Assembly (NCBI RefSeq): GCF_014490665.1
Contig: NZ_CP061038.1
Location: 1,302,001-1,366,000 of the forward strand
Reading direction: 5' to 3'
Length of the DNA stretch: 64,000 nt
Source of the DNA: Sphingomonas alpina
GTDB lineage: Bacteria > Pseudomonadota > Alphaproteobacteria > Sphingomonadales > Sphingomonadaceae
Shown: piece after piece, positions 8,560 to 16,614 of the stretch
Position numbering within the stretch: position 1 is the first letter of the stretch
Layout: each line of letters opens with the position of its first letter
Translations under genes and position numbers: made by a program
Notes under the pieces: generated by a model
The model's input: the letters and a program-made list of their open reading frames with translations, nothing else
Told to the model about the DNA's origin: nothing
The model's database searches: none

Positions 8560-9008
8560 TTGCCGTTCTCCTTGGGAAATTTCTCGCGCACGGCCTCCAG
8601 CCAGCGCGCGACGATCGCGAGCTCCTGGTCGTCAAAGCCATCGCAAAGCCGGTCATTCATCGCGCGTGCGCCGCGGATCGCGTCCGTTCGCGCGGTCACC
8701 CCTTTGGGGGTCAGGGTGATGATCCATGCCCGTCCGTCGGCCGGATCCGGGCAGCGCTCGATCAGGCCGACGCGGGAAGTCCGATCGATCAGGCCCGACA
8801 ATGCCGGCGCGCCGAGGTCGAGTGCTTGTCCAAGCTGCGCCATCGGCGTGCCTGTGTCGGGTGACAGTGCCATGAGCAGTCCTCCGCGCGCTGCGGTTCC
8901 TCCGTCATTCGCATCCTGGATCGCTGCCTGGATCCGGCGTTGAGCGACATTGAGGAGGTAGATGAATCGTCCGCGCCTTTTGTCCGTTGCCTTGATCATC
9001 GTCTGCAC
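8556..9008 (-). CDS. MarR-family transcriptional regulator
   Basis: A 150-residue winged-helix repressor-type regulator. The core (about residues 45-100) shows the MarR DNA-binding layout: MAQLGQALDLGAPALSGLIDRTSRVGLIERCPDPADGRAWIITLTPKG, with the wing around DPADGR. MarR proteins bind palindromes as dimers and release on binding small ligands such as aromatic acids or acyl-CoA. It is coupled to an enoyl-CoA hydratase gene and preceded by a perfect inverted repeat at 9015-9046, so autoregulation and an acyl-CoA or aromatic effector are likely. Start at 9008 or the in-frame ATG at 8999. Confidence 0.85.
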   Translation of the reverse strand: MQTMIKATDKRRGRFIYLLNVAQRRIQAAIQDANDGGTAARGGLLMALSPDTGTPMAQLGQALDLGAPALSGLIDRTSRVGLIERCPDPADGRAWIITLTPKGVTARTDAIRGARAMNDRLCDGFDDQELAIVARWLEAVREKFPKENGK

Positions 9009-9014
9009 CAGTTG

Positions 9015-9046
9015 TTCGCGTACGAACTATATTGTTCGTACGCGAA
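9015..9046. promoter_or_regulatory. Perfect palindrome, probable MarR operator
   Basis: Two 13-nt perfectly complementary arms, TTCGCGTACGAAC (9015-9027) and GTTCGTACGCGAA (9034-9046), are separated by TATATT. The dyad begins 7 bases upstream of the MarR start codon. A TATAGT -10-like hexamer on the minus strand lies across the spacer, so bound protein would block RNA polymerase. Confidence 0.7.
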
Positions 9047-9104
9047 GTAAACCGATAATTTTCAACATCCCCGGCGACCCCGCGGGAATGGGGCCCTATG
9101 TCGA

Positions 9105-9743
9105 TCAGCGCGTTTGAGCGGGTTCGATCCGGTAGTGAATCGGCTTGAACGTGCCGCCATTGGAATCAGGGGCGGAGCAGGCGGTGAGGCCGATGATCAG
9201 GTCCATCTCGGCGCGCAGCGCAATATGATCGCCGGCCTTGCTGATTGGCGGCAGGACCCTCAGCCGGCCGCTGGCGCCGTCGACCGGCACGTTCATGAAG
9301 CAGTTGAACGCGACCGGGATGCGATCGGCGCCGATGCCATAGGGATCGAGTGCTTCGGCGAGATTGCCGAAACAGCCGCGATGCGGCTCGAGGTCGGGAT
9401 AGAAGTGTTTGAACGTGTCGAAGGAGCAGGGGGTGAGCAGGAAGTCGTGCCGCCCGACGACATCCTCGACGATATCGAGCATCACGTTGGAGCGGTTTGA
9501 ATAGAGCTTGTCGCCTTTGGTCAGGTAGATGTGCTCGGCATAATCAAGCGTGCGGCCCGAGGAGATGACCTCGTCGACATCGGCTGCATTGAAAGCCAGC
9601 AGATCGGCGACCTGTTCGCCGCGCGGATCGATCACGATCAGCGTTTCTCCCTTTGCCAGCCTGAATGCGGTCCCGCTGCGCTCGGGGATTTCGATGATAT
9701 CGGTTACTTGCCGTCTCCCGAATAGCTGAACGGGCATTGCCAC
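9105..9743 (-). CDS. DUF1989 (urea carboxylase-associated) family protein
   Basis: A 212-residue protein of the DUF1989 family, recognised by IPERSGTAFRLAKGE...DPRGEQVADLLAFNA near the start and by the SNRSNVMLDIVEDVVGRHDFLLTPCS and AFNCFMNVPV segments. Members are often named urea amidolyase-associated proteins and occur with guanidine or urea metabolism genes; the reaction is not firmly known. The start lies within the last 40 bases of the haem N-oxygenase-like gene upstream (9704-10411), so the two are translationally coupled and presumably act on the same nitrogen compound. ATG at 9743 or 9737 is possible. Confidence 0.8.
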   Translation of the reverse strand: MAMPVQLFGRRQVTDIIEIPERSGTAFRLAKGETLIVIDPRGEQVADLLAFNAADVDEVISSGRTLDYAEHIYLTKGDKLYSNRSNVMLDIVEDVVGRHDFLLTPCSFDTFKHFYPDLEPHRGCFGNLAEALDPYGIGADRIPVAFNCFMNVPVDGASGRLRVLPPISKAGDHIALRAEMDLIIGLTACSAPDSNGGTFKPIHYRIEPAQTR

Positions 9744-10411
9744 GCATCGCCGACCGCACGCCCGGAATATTGCCGAGCTTCGCTTGCCTCGCCGTGGCGC
9801 GATAGCATCGGATTGCGCGTGCCGGCCAGTGCTTCGTCACGGATCATGATCTTTTCGCGCAGGCCTTCATATCTGCCCTCGGCGCGCAGTGTTTCGAACT
9901 GGTCGTGCAGGTTGAAGACCATCGCCGGGCGCGAGAAACGCCGCGCAGGACGACTGGCATTGGGGTGGAGACCGACAATGAAGAAGGCCTGGCCGCCGAA
10001 GCTCAGCGAGAAATGCGGGTTCTCCGGGTCGGGGCTGACGCGTGAATCATAATCCTGGCCGCGCCATACATCCTTGTCGGACAGCGACTGGACACGTTCC
10101 CACAGCGCGGCTTCGAATTCGGTTTCGCTCAGCTGCTCGGGTCCTTCGAACACCACGGCAAAGCTGCGGAACAGTGCCGGCGAGTCACGATAAGCCTTGG
10201 CGAATTTGATTAGCCCGTCATGGATGCGCAGATCGTCCCATGCGCTGTCGATGCGATTGCAGGCGAGCACGTCGAGCGTGCCCTTGGCGAGCGCGGCCTT
10301 TGCACCGACGCACGGAAAGGCGGCGTCCGAAACATGGCTGTGCATCATCGTCTGCAGTTCATCCTGCGCGCGATGTTGCCAGTGATACAAGGGAGTGGCG
10401 GGTGCTGACAT
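9704..10411 (-). CDS. YqcI/YcgG (GntA/DcsA-like) haem-dependent N-oxygenase family protein
   Basis: About 235 residues, matching the YqcI/YcgG family. Conserved segments are AAFPCVGAKAAL near the start, FFIVGLHPNASRPARRF in the middle and NPMLSRHGEASEARQYSGR near the end. Characterised members are haem enzymes that N-hydroxylate guanidine or amine groups, for example GntA in guanitoxin biosynthesis and DcsA in D-cycloserine biosynthesis. The substrate here is not known. The start is ATG at 10411; an in-frame GTG at 10429 is less likely. It overlaps the DUF1989 gene and lies directly behind hmgA on the same strand. Confidence 0.82.
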   Translation of the reverse strand: MSAPATPLYHWQHRAQDELQTMMHSHVSDAAFPCVGAKAALAKGTLDVLACNRIDSAWDDLRIHDGLIKFAKAYRDSPALFRSFAVVFEGPEQLSETEFEAALWERVQSLSDKDVWRGQDYDSRVSPDPENPHFSLSFGGQAFFIVGLHPNASRPARRFSRPAMVFNLHDQFETLRAEGRYEGLREKIMIRDEALAGTRNPMLSRHGEASEARQYSGRAVGDAWQCPFSYSGDGK

Positions 10412-10467
10412 AAGCGACAAGACGCGCACCCGGCATCACTCGTTCCGGAAAATCTAGCTGATACGGA

Positions 10468-11757
10468 TCAAGTCCGGTCGGGCAGTTGCGCCTTGGGGAA
10501 GCCGGTCCATACCTGATCATAGTCTTCATCGAGCGTGCCCGTCTGCAGCGCGAAGTCGGTCGCGCGGAAGACCCAGCGGCTTTCGATCATGAACGCCATG
10601 GTGCCGTCGATCTTGTGCGGCTTGAGCTCGGCCTCGCTCGCGCCCTTCCAACTTGCGACATCGGGACCGTGACCACTCATCTGGTTGTGCAGCGACAAGG
10701 CACCAGGGACGAAGCCGTCGGCCTTTGCATCATAGGCGCCGTGGATCAGGCCCATCGCCTCGCTCATCACGTTGCGGTGGAACCAGGGCGGGCGGAACGT
10801 ATCCTCGGCGACCATCCAGCGCGGCGGGAAGATCACGAAGTCCGCATTTGCCGTACCGGGCACGTCGCTGGGCGAGGTCAGCACGGTGAAGATCGAAGGA
10901 TCGGGATGGTCGAAACTGATGCTGCCGATGGTATTGAAACGCGCCAGGTCATAGCGCCACGGTGCGTAATTGCCGTGCCAGGCGACGACGTCGAGCGGCG
11001 AGCGGCCGAGCTCGGTGGTCCAGAGCGAGCCGAGGAATTTCTGCACCAGTTCGAATTTGCCTTCGCGATCCTCGAACCAGGCGGCGGGGGTTTCGAAGTC
11101 GCGTGGATTGGCGAGACCGTTGGAGCCGATTGGGCCGAGATCGGGCAGGCGGAAAGGCTGGCCGTGATTTTCCGCGACATAACCGCGCGCCTTGCCGTCC
11201 GGGAGTGTCACGCGGAAGCGAACGCCGCGTGGGATCAGCGCAACCTGGCCGGGCTTCACATCGATGCGGCCGAGTTCAGTGAGCAGGGTGAGCGCGCCCA
11301 TCTCCGGCAGGATCAGCAATTCGCCGTCGCCGCTGACGAAGGCGCGGTCGATCATATCCTTCGACGCGGCATAGAGGTGCATGGCGACGCCGGCCTGAGT
11401 CGCCGGGCCGTCCCCGGCAACGATCATTGTCGTCAGGCTATCGAGCCAGTCGGCATCCTCGATCTCGGTCGGTCCCCAGCGCAAACGGTTCGGGGCTAGC
11501 GGATCCTTGCTGAGGCCCGGGGCGAAGCGCTTCGCCCCGGTATAGCGAGTGAAGGCGGGGTGTGCGGCGGAGGGGCGCAGGCGGTAAAGCCAGGAGCGAC
11601 GATTCTCGTGGCGCGGCGCAGTGAAGGCGGTGCCGCTGAGCTGTTCGGCATATAGGCCGAAGGGCGGCTTTTGTGGTGAATTGCGGCCGATGGGGAGGGC
11701 GCCGGGCACGGCTTCAGTGGCGAAATGATTGCCGAAGCCGGTTTGGTAGTCAGTCAT
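10468..11757 (-). CDS. hmgA: Homogentisate 1,2-dioxygenase
   Basis: A 429-residue Fe(II) ring-cleaving dioxygenase converting homogentisate to maleylacetoacetate in tyrosine/phenylalanine breakdown. The N-terminus ([23 protein letters not shown]) and the metal-binding region [18 protein letters not shown], followed by [12 protein letters not shown], are diagnostic. Length matches the family. It lies downstream of hppD on the same strand, separated by about 210 bases of repeat-like sequence. The later pathway genes (maleylacetoacetate isomerase, fumarylacetoacetase) are not in the window. Confidence 0.96.
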   Translation of the reverse strand: MTDYQTGFGNHFATEAVPGALPIGRNSPQKPPFGLYAEQLSGTAFTAPRHENRRSWLYRLRPSAAHPAFTRYTGAKRFAPGLSKDPLAPNRLRWGPTEIEDADWLDSLTTMIVAGDGPATQAGVAMHLYAASKDMIDRAFVSGDGELLILPEMGALTLLTELGRIDVKPGQVALIPRGVRFRVTLPDGKARGYVAENHGQPFRLPDLGPIGSNGLANPRDFETPAAWFEDREGKFELVQKFLGSLWTTELGRSPLDVVAWHGNYAPWRYDLARFNTIGSISFDHPDPSIFTVLTSPSDVPGTANADFVIFPPRWMVAEDTFRPPWFHRNVMSEAMGLIHGAYDAKADGFVPGALSLHNQMSGHGPDVASWKGASEAELKPHKIDGTMAFMIESRWVFRATDFALQTGTLDEDYDQVWTGFPKAQLPDRT

Positions 11758-11767
11758 CGCCGTTCCT

Positions 11768-11966
11768 TAATTCCCTCTCCCCTTGTGGGAGAGAGTATTG
11801 GGTCGGTCATGCTCCCAGCATGACCTGAACAGCGCGGGGCGCTGTTCACCCAACACTGGAGCCGCGAAGCGGCGGAAGGGTGAGGGGGAATGTCGCGGGC
11901 GTTAACGCCCATCACTCCCCCTCATCCGGCCCTTCGGGCCACCTTCTCCCACAAGGGGAGAAGGAA
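11768..11966. repeat. Inverted repeats between hmgA and hppD
   Basis: The 210-base gap carries a long imperfect inverted repeat. An arm with CTCTCCCCTTGTGGGAGAG near 11773 is matched by CTCCCACAAGGGGAG near 11947-11961. Inside are two tight hairpins: GAACAGCGC/GCGCTGTTC (11827-11847) and GGCCCTTCGGGCC (about 11929-11941). This is typical of dispersed palindromic elements between genes and might attenuate or stabilise the hppD-hmgA transcript. No gene is visible. Confidence 0.65.
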
Positions 11967-11967
11967 T

Positions 11968-13038
11968 TTAAGCGTCTACTTTGCCGGGCACCACACCGCG
12001 GCGGATCTGGTCGAGCTCGATCGATTCGAACAGCGCCTTGAAATTGCCCTCGCCAAAGCCGTCATTGCCCTTGCGCTGGATGATTTCGAAGAAGATCGGG
12101 CCGACCATATTTTCGGTGAAGATCTGCAGCAGCAGGCCGCCGCCGGTTTCCGGCGCGCCGTCGATGAGGATGTCGCGCTTGCGCATTTCCTCGACGTCAT
12201 GATTATGGCCGGGCAGGCGCTTGTCGATCAGGTCGAAATAGGTCTGCGGCGTGGTCTGGAACTTGATGCCGTTGGCGCGCAATTTGTCGACCGTGCCGAA
12301 GATGTCGTCGGTCGCCAGCGCGAGATGCTGGATGCCTTCGCCCTTATAGTCCTTGATGAATTCCTCGATCTGCGAATGCTCGTCCTGGCTTTCGTTGAGC
12401 GGGATGCGGATCTTGTCGTCGGGCGCAGTCATCGCCTTGGAGAACAGGCCGGTCGCCTGACCCTCGATGTCGAAATAGCGGATCTGGCGGAAGTTGAAGA
12501 TCGTCTCGTAATAATTGGCCCAATAATCCATCCGGCCGCGCTGCAGATTATGCGTCAGATGGTCGAGCGTGTGCAGACCGACGGCATGATCGTCCGCGTT
12601 CGCGCCGGCGACCGGCTCGAAATCGGTGTCGTAGATCGTCTCTCCACCGTGACGGTCGACGAGATAGAGATTGGCGCCGCCAATGCCTTCGATCGCCGGA
12701 ATATCGAGCTCGCCCGGGCCATGCTCGCCCTTCACGGGACTCGCGCCGCGCTCGATCGCCAGCTTCAGCGCCTGATCGCTGTCGGCGACGCGGAACGCCA
12801 TCGCATTGGCAGAGGGGCCATGCGCGTTGCGGAAACCGGCGACCTGACCGGCTTCGTCCATGTTGAGCAGGAAGTTGATGTCACCCTGCGCATAGCGGCG
12901 AACATTCTTCGACTTGTGCGTCCCGACATGCGTGAAGCCCATCTTCACGAACAGATCGGCCAGTGCTTCCGGATCGGGGCTGGTGAATTCGACGAACTCG
13001 AAGCCGTTCAGGCCCATGGGGTTCTCGGTCGCAGTCAT
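11968..13038 (-). CDS. hppD: 4-hydroxyphenylpyruvate dioxygenase
   Basis: A 356-residue Fe(II) dioxygenase that converts 4-hydroxyphenylpyruvate to homogentisate, the substrate of the neighbouring hmgA product. Two vicinal-oxygen-chelate halves are visible. The metal ligands are expected in HTLDHLTHNL (first His), GIQHLALATDDI (second His) and FFEIIQRKG near the C-terminus (Glu). The GGGLLLQIFTE segment is also diagnostic. The start at 13038 has GGAG eight bases upstream. It is divergent from a MarR-type gene at 13235 that probably regulates it. Confidence 0.96.
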   Translation of the reverse strand: MTATENPMGLNGFEFVEFTSPDPEALADLFVKMGFTHVGTHKSKNVRRYAQGDINFLLNMDEAGQVAGFRNAHGPSANAMAFRVADSDQALKLAIERGASPVKGEHGPGELDIPAIEGIGGANLYLVDRHGGETIYDTDFEPVAGANADDHAVGLHTLDHLTHNLQRGRMDYWANYYETIFNFRQIRYFDIEGQATGLFSKAMTAPDDKIRIPLNESQDEHSQIEEFIKDYKGEGIQHLALATDDIFGTVDKLRANGIKFQTTPQTYFDLIDKRLPGHNHDVEEMRKRDILIDGAPETGGGLLLQIFTENMVGPIFFEIIQRKGNDGFGEGNFKALFESIELDQIRRGVVPGKVDA

Positions 13039-13127
13039 GACGGTATCTCCGTGACGGGAAATTTGGTTACAGATGATACTATATCGGTTTGAGATGAGCT
13101 CGTCTATCCCAATGCCACCACCCCGGA

Positions 13128-13204
13128 CTCGTTCCGGGATCCACCGTGCTTCAGGTGCGTCATGCCGAGCGGAGGAGTGGATGCCGGAACAAGTCCGGCA
13201 TGAC
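13128..13204. repeat. Palindromic repeat between hppD and the MarR gene
   Basis: Two hairpin units face each other: CCGGA/TCCGG (about 13129-13143) and ATGCCGGA/TCCGGCAT (about 13181-13202), with related flanks (GGATCCACC, GTGGATGCC). This matches the common alphaproteobacterial style of dispersed CCGGAA...TTCCGG-type intergenic palindromes. No gene is visible in it. Confidence 0.55.
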
Positions 13205-13234
13205 GAATAAGAAAGGGTGGGTTAGAAAACGACG

Positions 13235-13681
13235 ATGCCGAAGCTCAATCTGGACGATTTCCTGCCCTATCGCCTGTCGATCGCGTCGAACCGCGTATCG
13301 TCGGCGATCGCCACCGCTTATCAGTCGTTGTTCGGACTCAAAATCCCGGAATGGCGGCTGATCGCGGTCATCGCGGAAGGCGAGGGGATGACTCAGCAGG
13401 CGCTTGGATCGGCCACGCGAATGGACAAGGTGACGGTCAGTCGCGCCGCGATCGCGCTCTATGGTCGCGGTCTGGTGCAGCGGAAACCCAATCCGGACGA
13501 TCAGCGATCGCATCTGTTGTCGCTGACGGCTGCAGGCAAAGCATTGTACGACAGCGTCACGCCCAAGGCGCTGGCGCTGGAGAAGCAGGTGTTTGCCGGA
13601 TTTTCCGCCGCCGAGATCGCGATGTTTCGCGGGTTGCTCGACCGAGTCGAGGCTTCGGCTGAAAAGATCGATCCCGAGTAA
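13235..13681 (+). CDS. MarR-family transcriptional regulator
   Basis: A 148-residue MarR protein. The winged helix spans roughly residues 45-105: WRLIAVIAEGEGMTQQALGSATRMDKVTVSRAAIALYGRGLVQRKPNPDDQRSHLLSLTAAG, with the wing at NPDDQR. It is divergent from hppD-hmgA, and MarR regulators in this position commonly repress homogentisate pathway genes and respond to a pathway aromatic. That role is inferred from position. The ATG at 13235 is about 15 bases after an AAGAAAGGG stretch. The gap to hppD holds a dispersed palindrome and no strong dyad operator that I could pick out. Confidence 0.87.
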   Translation: MPKLNLDDFLPYRLSIASNRVSSAIATAYQSLFGLKIPEWRLIAVIAEGEGMTQQALGSATRMDKVTVSRAAIALYGRGLVQRKPNPDDQRSHLLSLTAAGKALYDSVTPKALALEKQVFAGFSAAEIAMFRGLLDRVEASAEKIDPE

Positions 13682-13773
13682 TCCGTCCCGAACGGGGTTG
13701 ATGCCCGGCCCCTGGCTGGCCTAAGCGGCAGAAGTCGCCCTCCCCAGGCAGTTGCAATCTCCAAGGAGGCTCA

Positions 13774-15918
13774 ATGCCAAACATGCTCGATCGTGCCGGT
13801 CTGTCGGTTGCCGAACCCCTGGTGCGGTTCGTCGAGGGAAAAGTGCTGCTGGGGCTGCACATCCACGCGAGCGACTGGTGGCGCGGCGTGGCCGATATCT
13901 TCGCGCGCTTCACGCCTGAAAATGTCGCGCTGCTGGCCAAGCGCGAGTCGCTCCAGCTGCTGATCGACGCACGCTATGCCGCCGGCGAGCCGGTCGATGA
14001 GGTGTATCTGCGCGAGATCGGCTATCTTGTGCCCGAACCCGCGCCCTTCACCATCGGCACGACCAATGTCGATGCCGAGGTGGCGACCATGGCCGGGCCG
14101 CAGCTGGTGGTACCGGTGCTCAATGCGCGCTTCGTGCTGAATGCCGCCAATGCTCGCTGGGGCAGCCTTTACGATGCATTCTACGGCACCGATGCGTTGC
14201 CCGGCAGCGCGCGGCCCGGTGGCTATGACGCGGAGCGTGGCGCGCAGGTCATCGAGCGCTCCAAGGCGTTTCTCGATGAAGCGGTGCCGCTGGCGAACGG
14301 GAAATGGGACGAAGTCGCGTCGCTCAGCGTGACGAACGGCGCCCTGATGGCGCGGGGCCTGCTGACCGGTCAGACGCCGGCGCTCGGCGATCCATCGGCG
14401 TTTGCCGGCTATCGCGGCGATCCGGCCAGCCCGTCGGCGCTGCTGCTGCGTCATCACGGCCTGCACATCGAAATCGTCATCGATCGCAGCCACCCGATCG
14501 GCAGCGAGGATCCGGCAGGCATTGCCGATGTGATTCTCGAATCCGCGCTGACCTCGATCGTCGATCTTGAGGATTCGGTCGCGGCGGTCGATGCCGACGA
14601 CAAGGTGCTGGCCTATGGCAACTGGCTCGGCCTGATGCGCGGCGACCTGGAGGAAAGCTTCACCAAGGGCGACCGCACCGTCACGCGCAAGCTGGACGGC
14701 GACCGCAGCTATACCGCGCCGGATGGTGGCGTGGTGACGCTGCCCGGCCGCAGCCTGTTGTTCGTGCGCAATGTCGGTCACCTGATGACCACGCCGGCAA
14801 TCCAGTTGGCGAATGGCAGCGAGGCGCCGGAGGGCATTCTCGATGCGATCATGACCAGCACGATCGCACTCTATGATCTGCGCGGCCTGGGACAGTATCG
14901 CAACAGCCGCGCTGGCTCTGTCTATATCGTCAAGCCGAAGATGCACGGCCCCGAAGAAGCCGCGCTGACCAACACGCTCTTCGATGCGGTCGAGGATCTG
15001 CTGCAGATCGACCGCCACACGCTGAAGGTCGGTGTGATGGACGAGGAGCGTCGTACTTCGGCCAACCTCGCCGCCTGTATCGCGGCGGTGAAGGACCGCA
15101 TCGTGTTCATCAACACCGGCTTTCTCGACCGGACCGGCGACGAGATGCACACCGCGATGCGCGCCGGGCCGATGATCCCCAAGGCGGAGATGAAGGCGAG
15201 CGACTGGATCAAGGCCTATGAGGACCGCAATGTCCGCATCGGCCTGGCGCATGGCCTGAGCGGCAGGGCGCAGATCGGCAAGGGCATGTGGGCAGCGCCC
15301 GACCGCATGGCCGACATGATGGCGCAAAAGATCGGCCATCCTTTGTCGGGTGCCAATACCGCCTGGGTGCCGAGCCCGACCGCTGCGACGCTGCATGCGA
15401 TGCATTATCATCAGGTCGATGTGTTCGCGCGGCAGAAGGAAATTGCCGGCGAGGCGATCCCCGGCCTCTCGCCGTTGCTGACCGTGCCGGTCGCGGGCGG
15501 GCGCAACTGGACGCCGGAGGAGATTCGCGCCGAGCTCGACAATAATGCGCAGGGCATTCTGGGCTATGTCGTGCGCTGGATCGACCAGGGCGTGGGGTGT
15601 TCCAAGGTGCCCGACATCCACGATATCGGTCTGATGGAAGACCGCGCGACCTTGCGCATCAGCTCGCAGCACATGGCCAACTGGCTGCTTCACGGCGTTG
15701 CGACCGAGGCCGATGTCGACGCCGCGTTCAAGCGCATGGCGGCGAAGGTCGATGGGCAGAATGCGGGCGACAAACTGTACCGCGCCATGTCGGGCAATGA
15801 GGCGACAAGCCTGGCCTATCAGGCGGCACGTGCGCTGGTGTTCGAGGGCGTGAGCCAACCGAGCGGCTACACGGAACCGCTGCTTCATGCATACCGGGCC
15901 AAAGTGAAGGCGGCGTAG
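13774..15918 (+). CDS. glcB: Malate synthase G
   Basis: A 714-residue single-chain malate synthase of the G type, condensing glyoxylate with acetyl-CoA to malate. Visible: the TIM-barrel catalytic segment [18 protein letters not shown] (with the Mg-binding acidic residues), the [14 protein letters not shown] segment, and the C-terminal region with [12 protein letters not shown]. Length and domain order match GlcB rather than the shorter malate synthase A. The start is ATG at 13774 with AAGGAGG just upstream. No isocitrate lyase gene is in the window. Glyoxylate could also come from glycolate oxidation. Confidence 0.95.
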   Translation: MPNMLDRAGLSVAEPLVRFVEGKVLLGLHIHASDWWRGVADIFARFTPENVALLAKRESLQLLIDARYAAGEPVDEVYLREIGYLVPEPAPFTIGTTNVDAEVATMAGPQLVVPVLNARFVLNAANARWGSLYDAFYGTDALPGSARPGGYDAERGAQVIERSKAFLDEAVPLANGKWDEVASLSVTNGALMARGLLTGQTPALGDPSAFAGYRGDPASPSALLLRHHGLHIEIVIDRSHPIGSEDPAGIADVILESALTSIVDLEDSVAAVDADDKVLAYGNWLGLMRGDLEESFTKGDRTVTRKLDGDRSYTAPDGGVVTLPGRSLLFVRNVGHLMTTPAIQLANGSEAPEGILDAIMTSTIALYDLRGLGQYRNSRAGSVYIVKPKMHGPEEAALTNTLFDAVEDLLQIDRHTLKVGVMDEERRTSANLAACIAAVKDRIVFINTGFLDRTGDEMHTAMRAGPMIPKAEMKASDWIKAYEDRNVRIGLAHGLSGRAQIGKGMWAAPDRMADMMAQKIGHPLSGANTAWVPSPTAATLHAMHYHQVDVFARQKEIAGEAIPGLSPLLTVPVAGGRNWTPEEIRAELDNNAQGILGYVVRWIDQGVGCSKVPDIHDIGLMEDRATLRISSQHMANWLLHGVATEADVDAAFKRMAAKVDGQNAGDKLYRAMSGNEATSLAYQAARALVFEGVSQPSGYTEPLLHAYRAKVKAA

Positions 15919-15956
15919 GGGATGCGCTTGCTCGGCGGTGGGCGACCTTTGCTGGA

Positions 15957-16415
15957 CTAGCGGGGTTGATCGGTCACAGGCTGCCATGGTTGCTGAAACA
16001 ATGCCGGTTTGCAGACGGCGGTTGCATGGCGAACGAGCGTGGTGACCGGCTCCATTGCTATTCGTTGGTCGTCGATCAGCCGCATCGTCCCGCGGTCGAA
16101 TGTCATTCGACGCATCTGGGATGATGTCTCGAGGTTTGCCAGCCTGATCGGCGATGAAGACGGATCGGCAATGGGATAGGTCTGCTCCTTGCCGCATGCG
16201 CCATAACAGTAGAGCTTGTCAGGCAAGTCGAAACTGAGTGTGATGCCATAGGCAAGCTGTTTCGGCATCTGGCGACCCGCCGTCACGGTTTCCGCTCCGG
16301 TACAGGCAATTGCGAAGCGAGCCGGTCTTTCGATCGGAGATGCCGTTGCGGCCGTCATCGACAACGACAGGAGCATGCCCGCGATCAATTTTCCGGGTAT
16401 CCGTTGCTCTGCCAT
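15957..16415 (-). CDS. Hypothetical exported protein
   Basis: A protein of 152 residues when started at ATG 16415. The longer frame upstream is treated as non-coding because a signal peptide follows this ATG (residues about 1-26, ending near TAATAS). The mature part has four cysteines, including the close pair in YCYGAC, and no recognised domain. It probably resides in the periplasm. It converges on glcB. The reading frame upstream of 16415 lacks a plausible start or ribosome-binding site, which decides the start. Confidence 0.6.
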   Translation of the reverse strand: MAEQRIPGKLIAGMLLSLSMTAATASPIERPARFAIACTGAETVTAGRQMPKQLAYGITLSFDLPDKLYCYGACGKEQTYPIADPSSSPIRLANLETSSQMRRMTFDRGTMRLIDDQRIAMEPVTTLVRHATAVCKPALFQQPWQPVTDQPR

Positions 16416-16614
16416 GGCTCGATCCGTTCGCGCGGTATAAGGGGCATGGCGATTGGATTCCTTGTCGGGCGGAAATTCAAATGACAAATTCGTCATGCGG
16501 GGGTTGAGCGGCCTGACGGTGTGATAAATTGATGCGAAACCAAAGCGCGTCTTGGGCGTTGGCGTAGGGGACGGGGGTTTGGCCGGAAAGGTTCCCCTAA
16601 GGGGAATAATCGGT

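Noticed and set aside
13771..16197. An 808-codon open frame on the minus strand across glcB
   Set aside because: It is antisense to a malate synthase with clear motifs; long shadow frames are expected in high-GC DNA, and the translation is rich in Arg/His with no recognisable domain.
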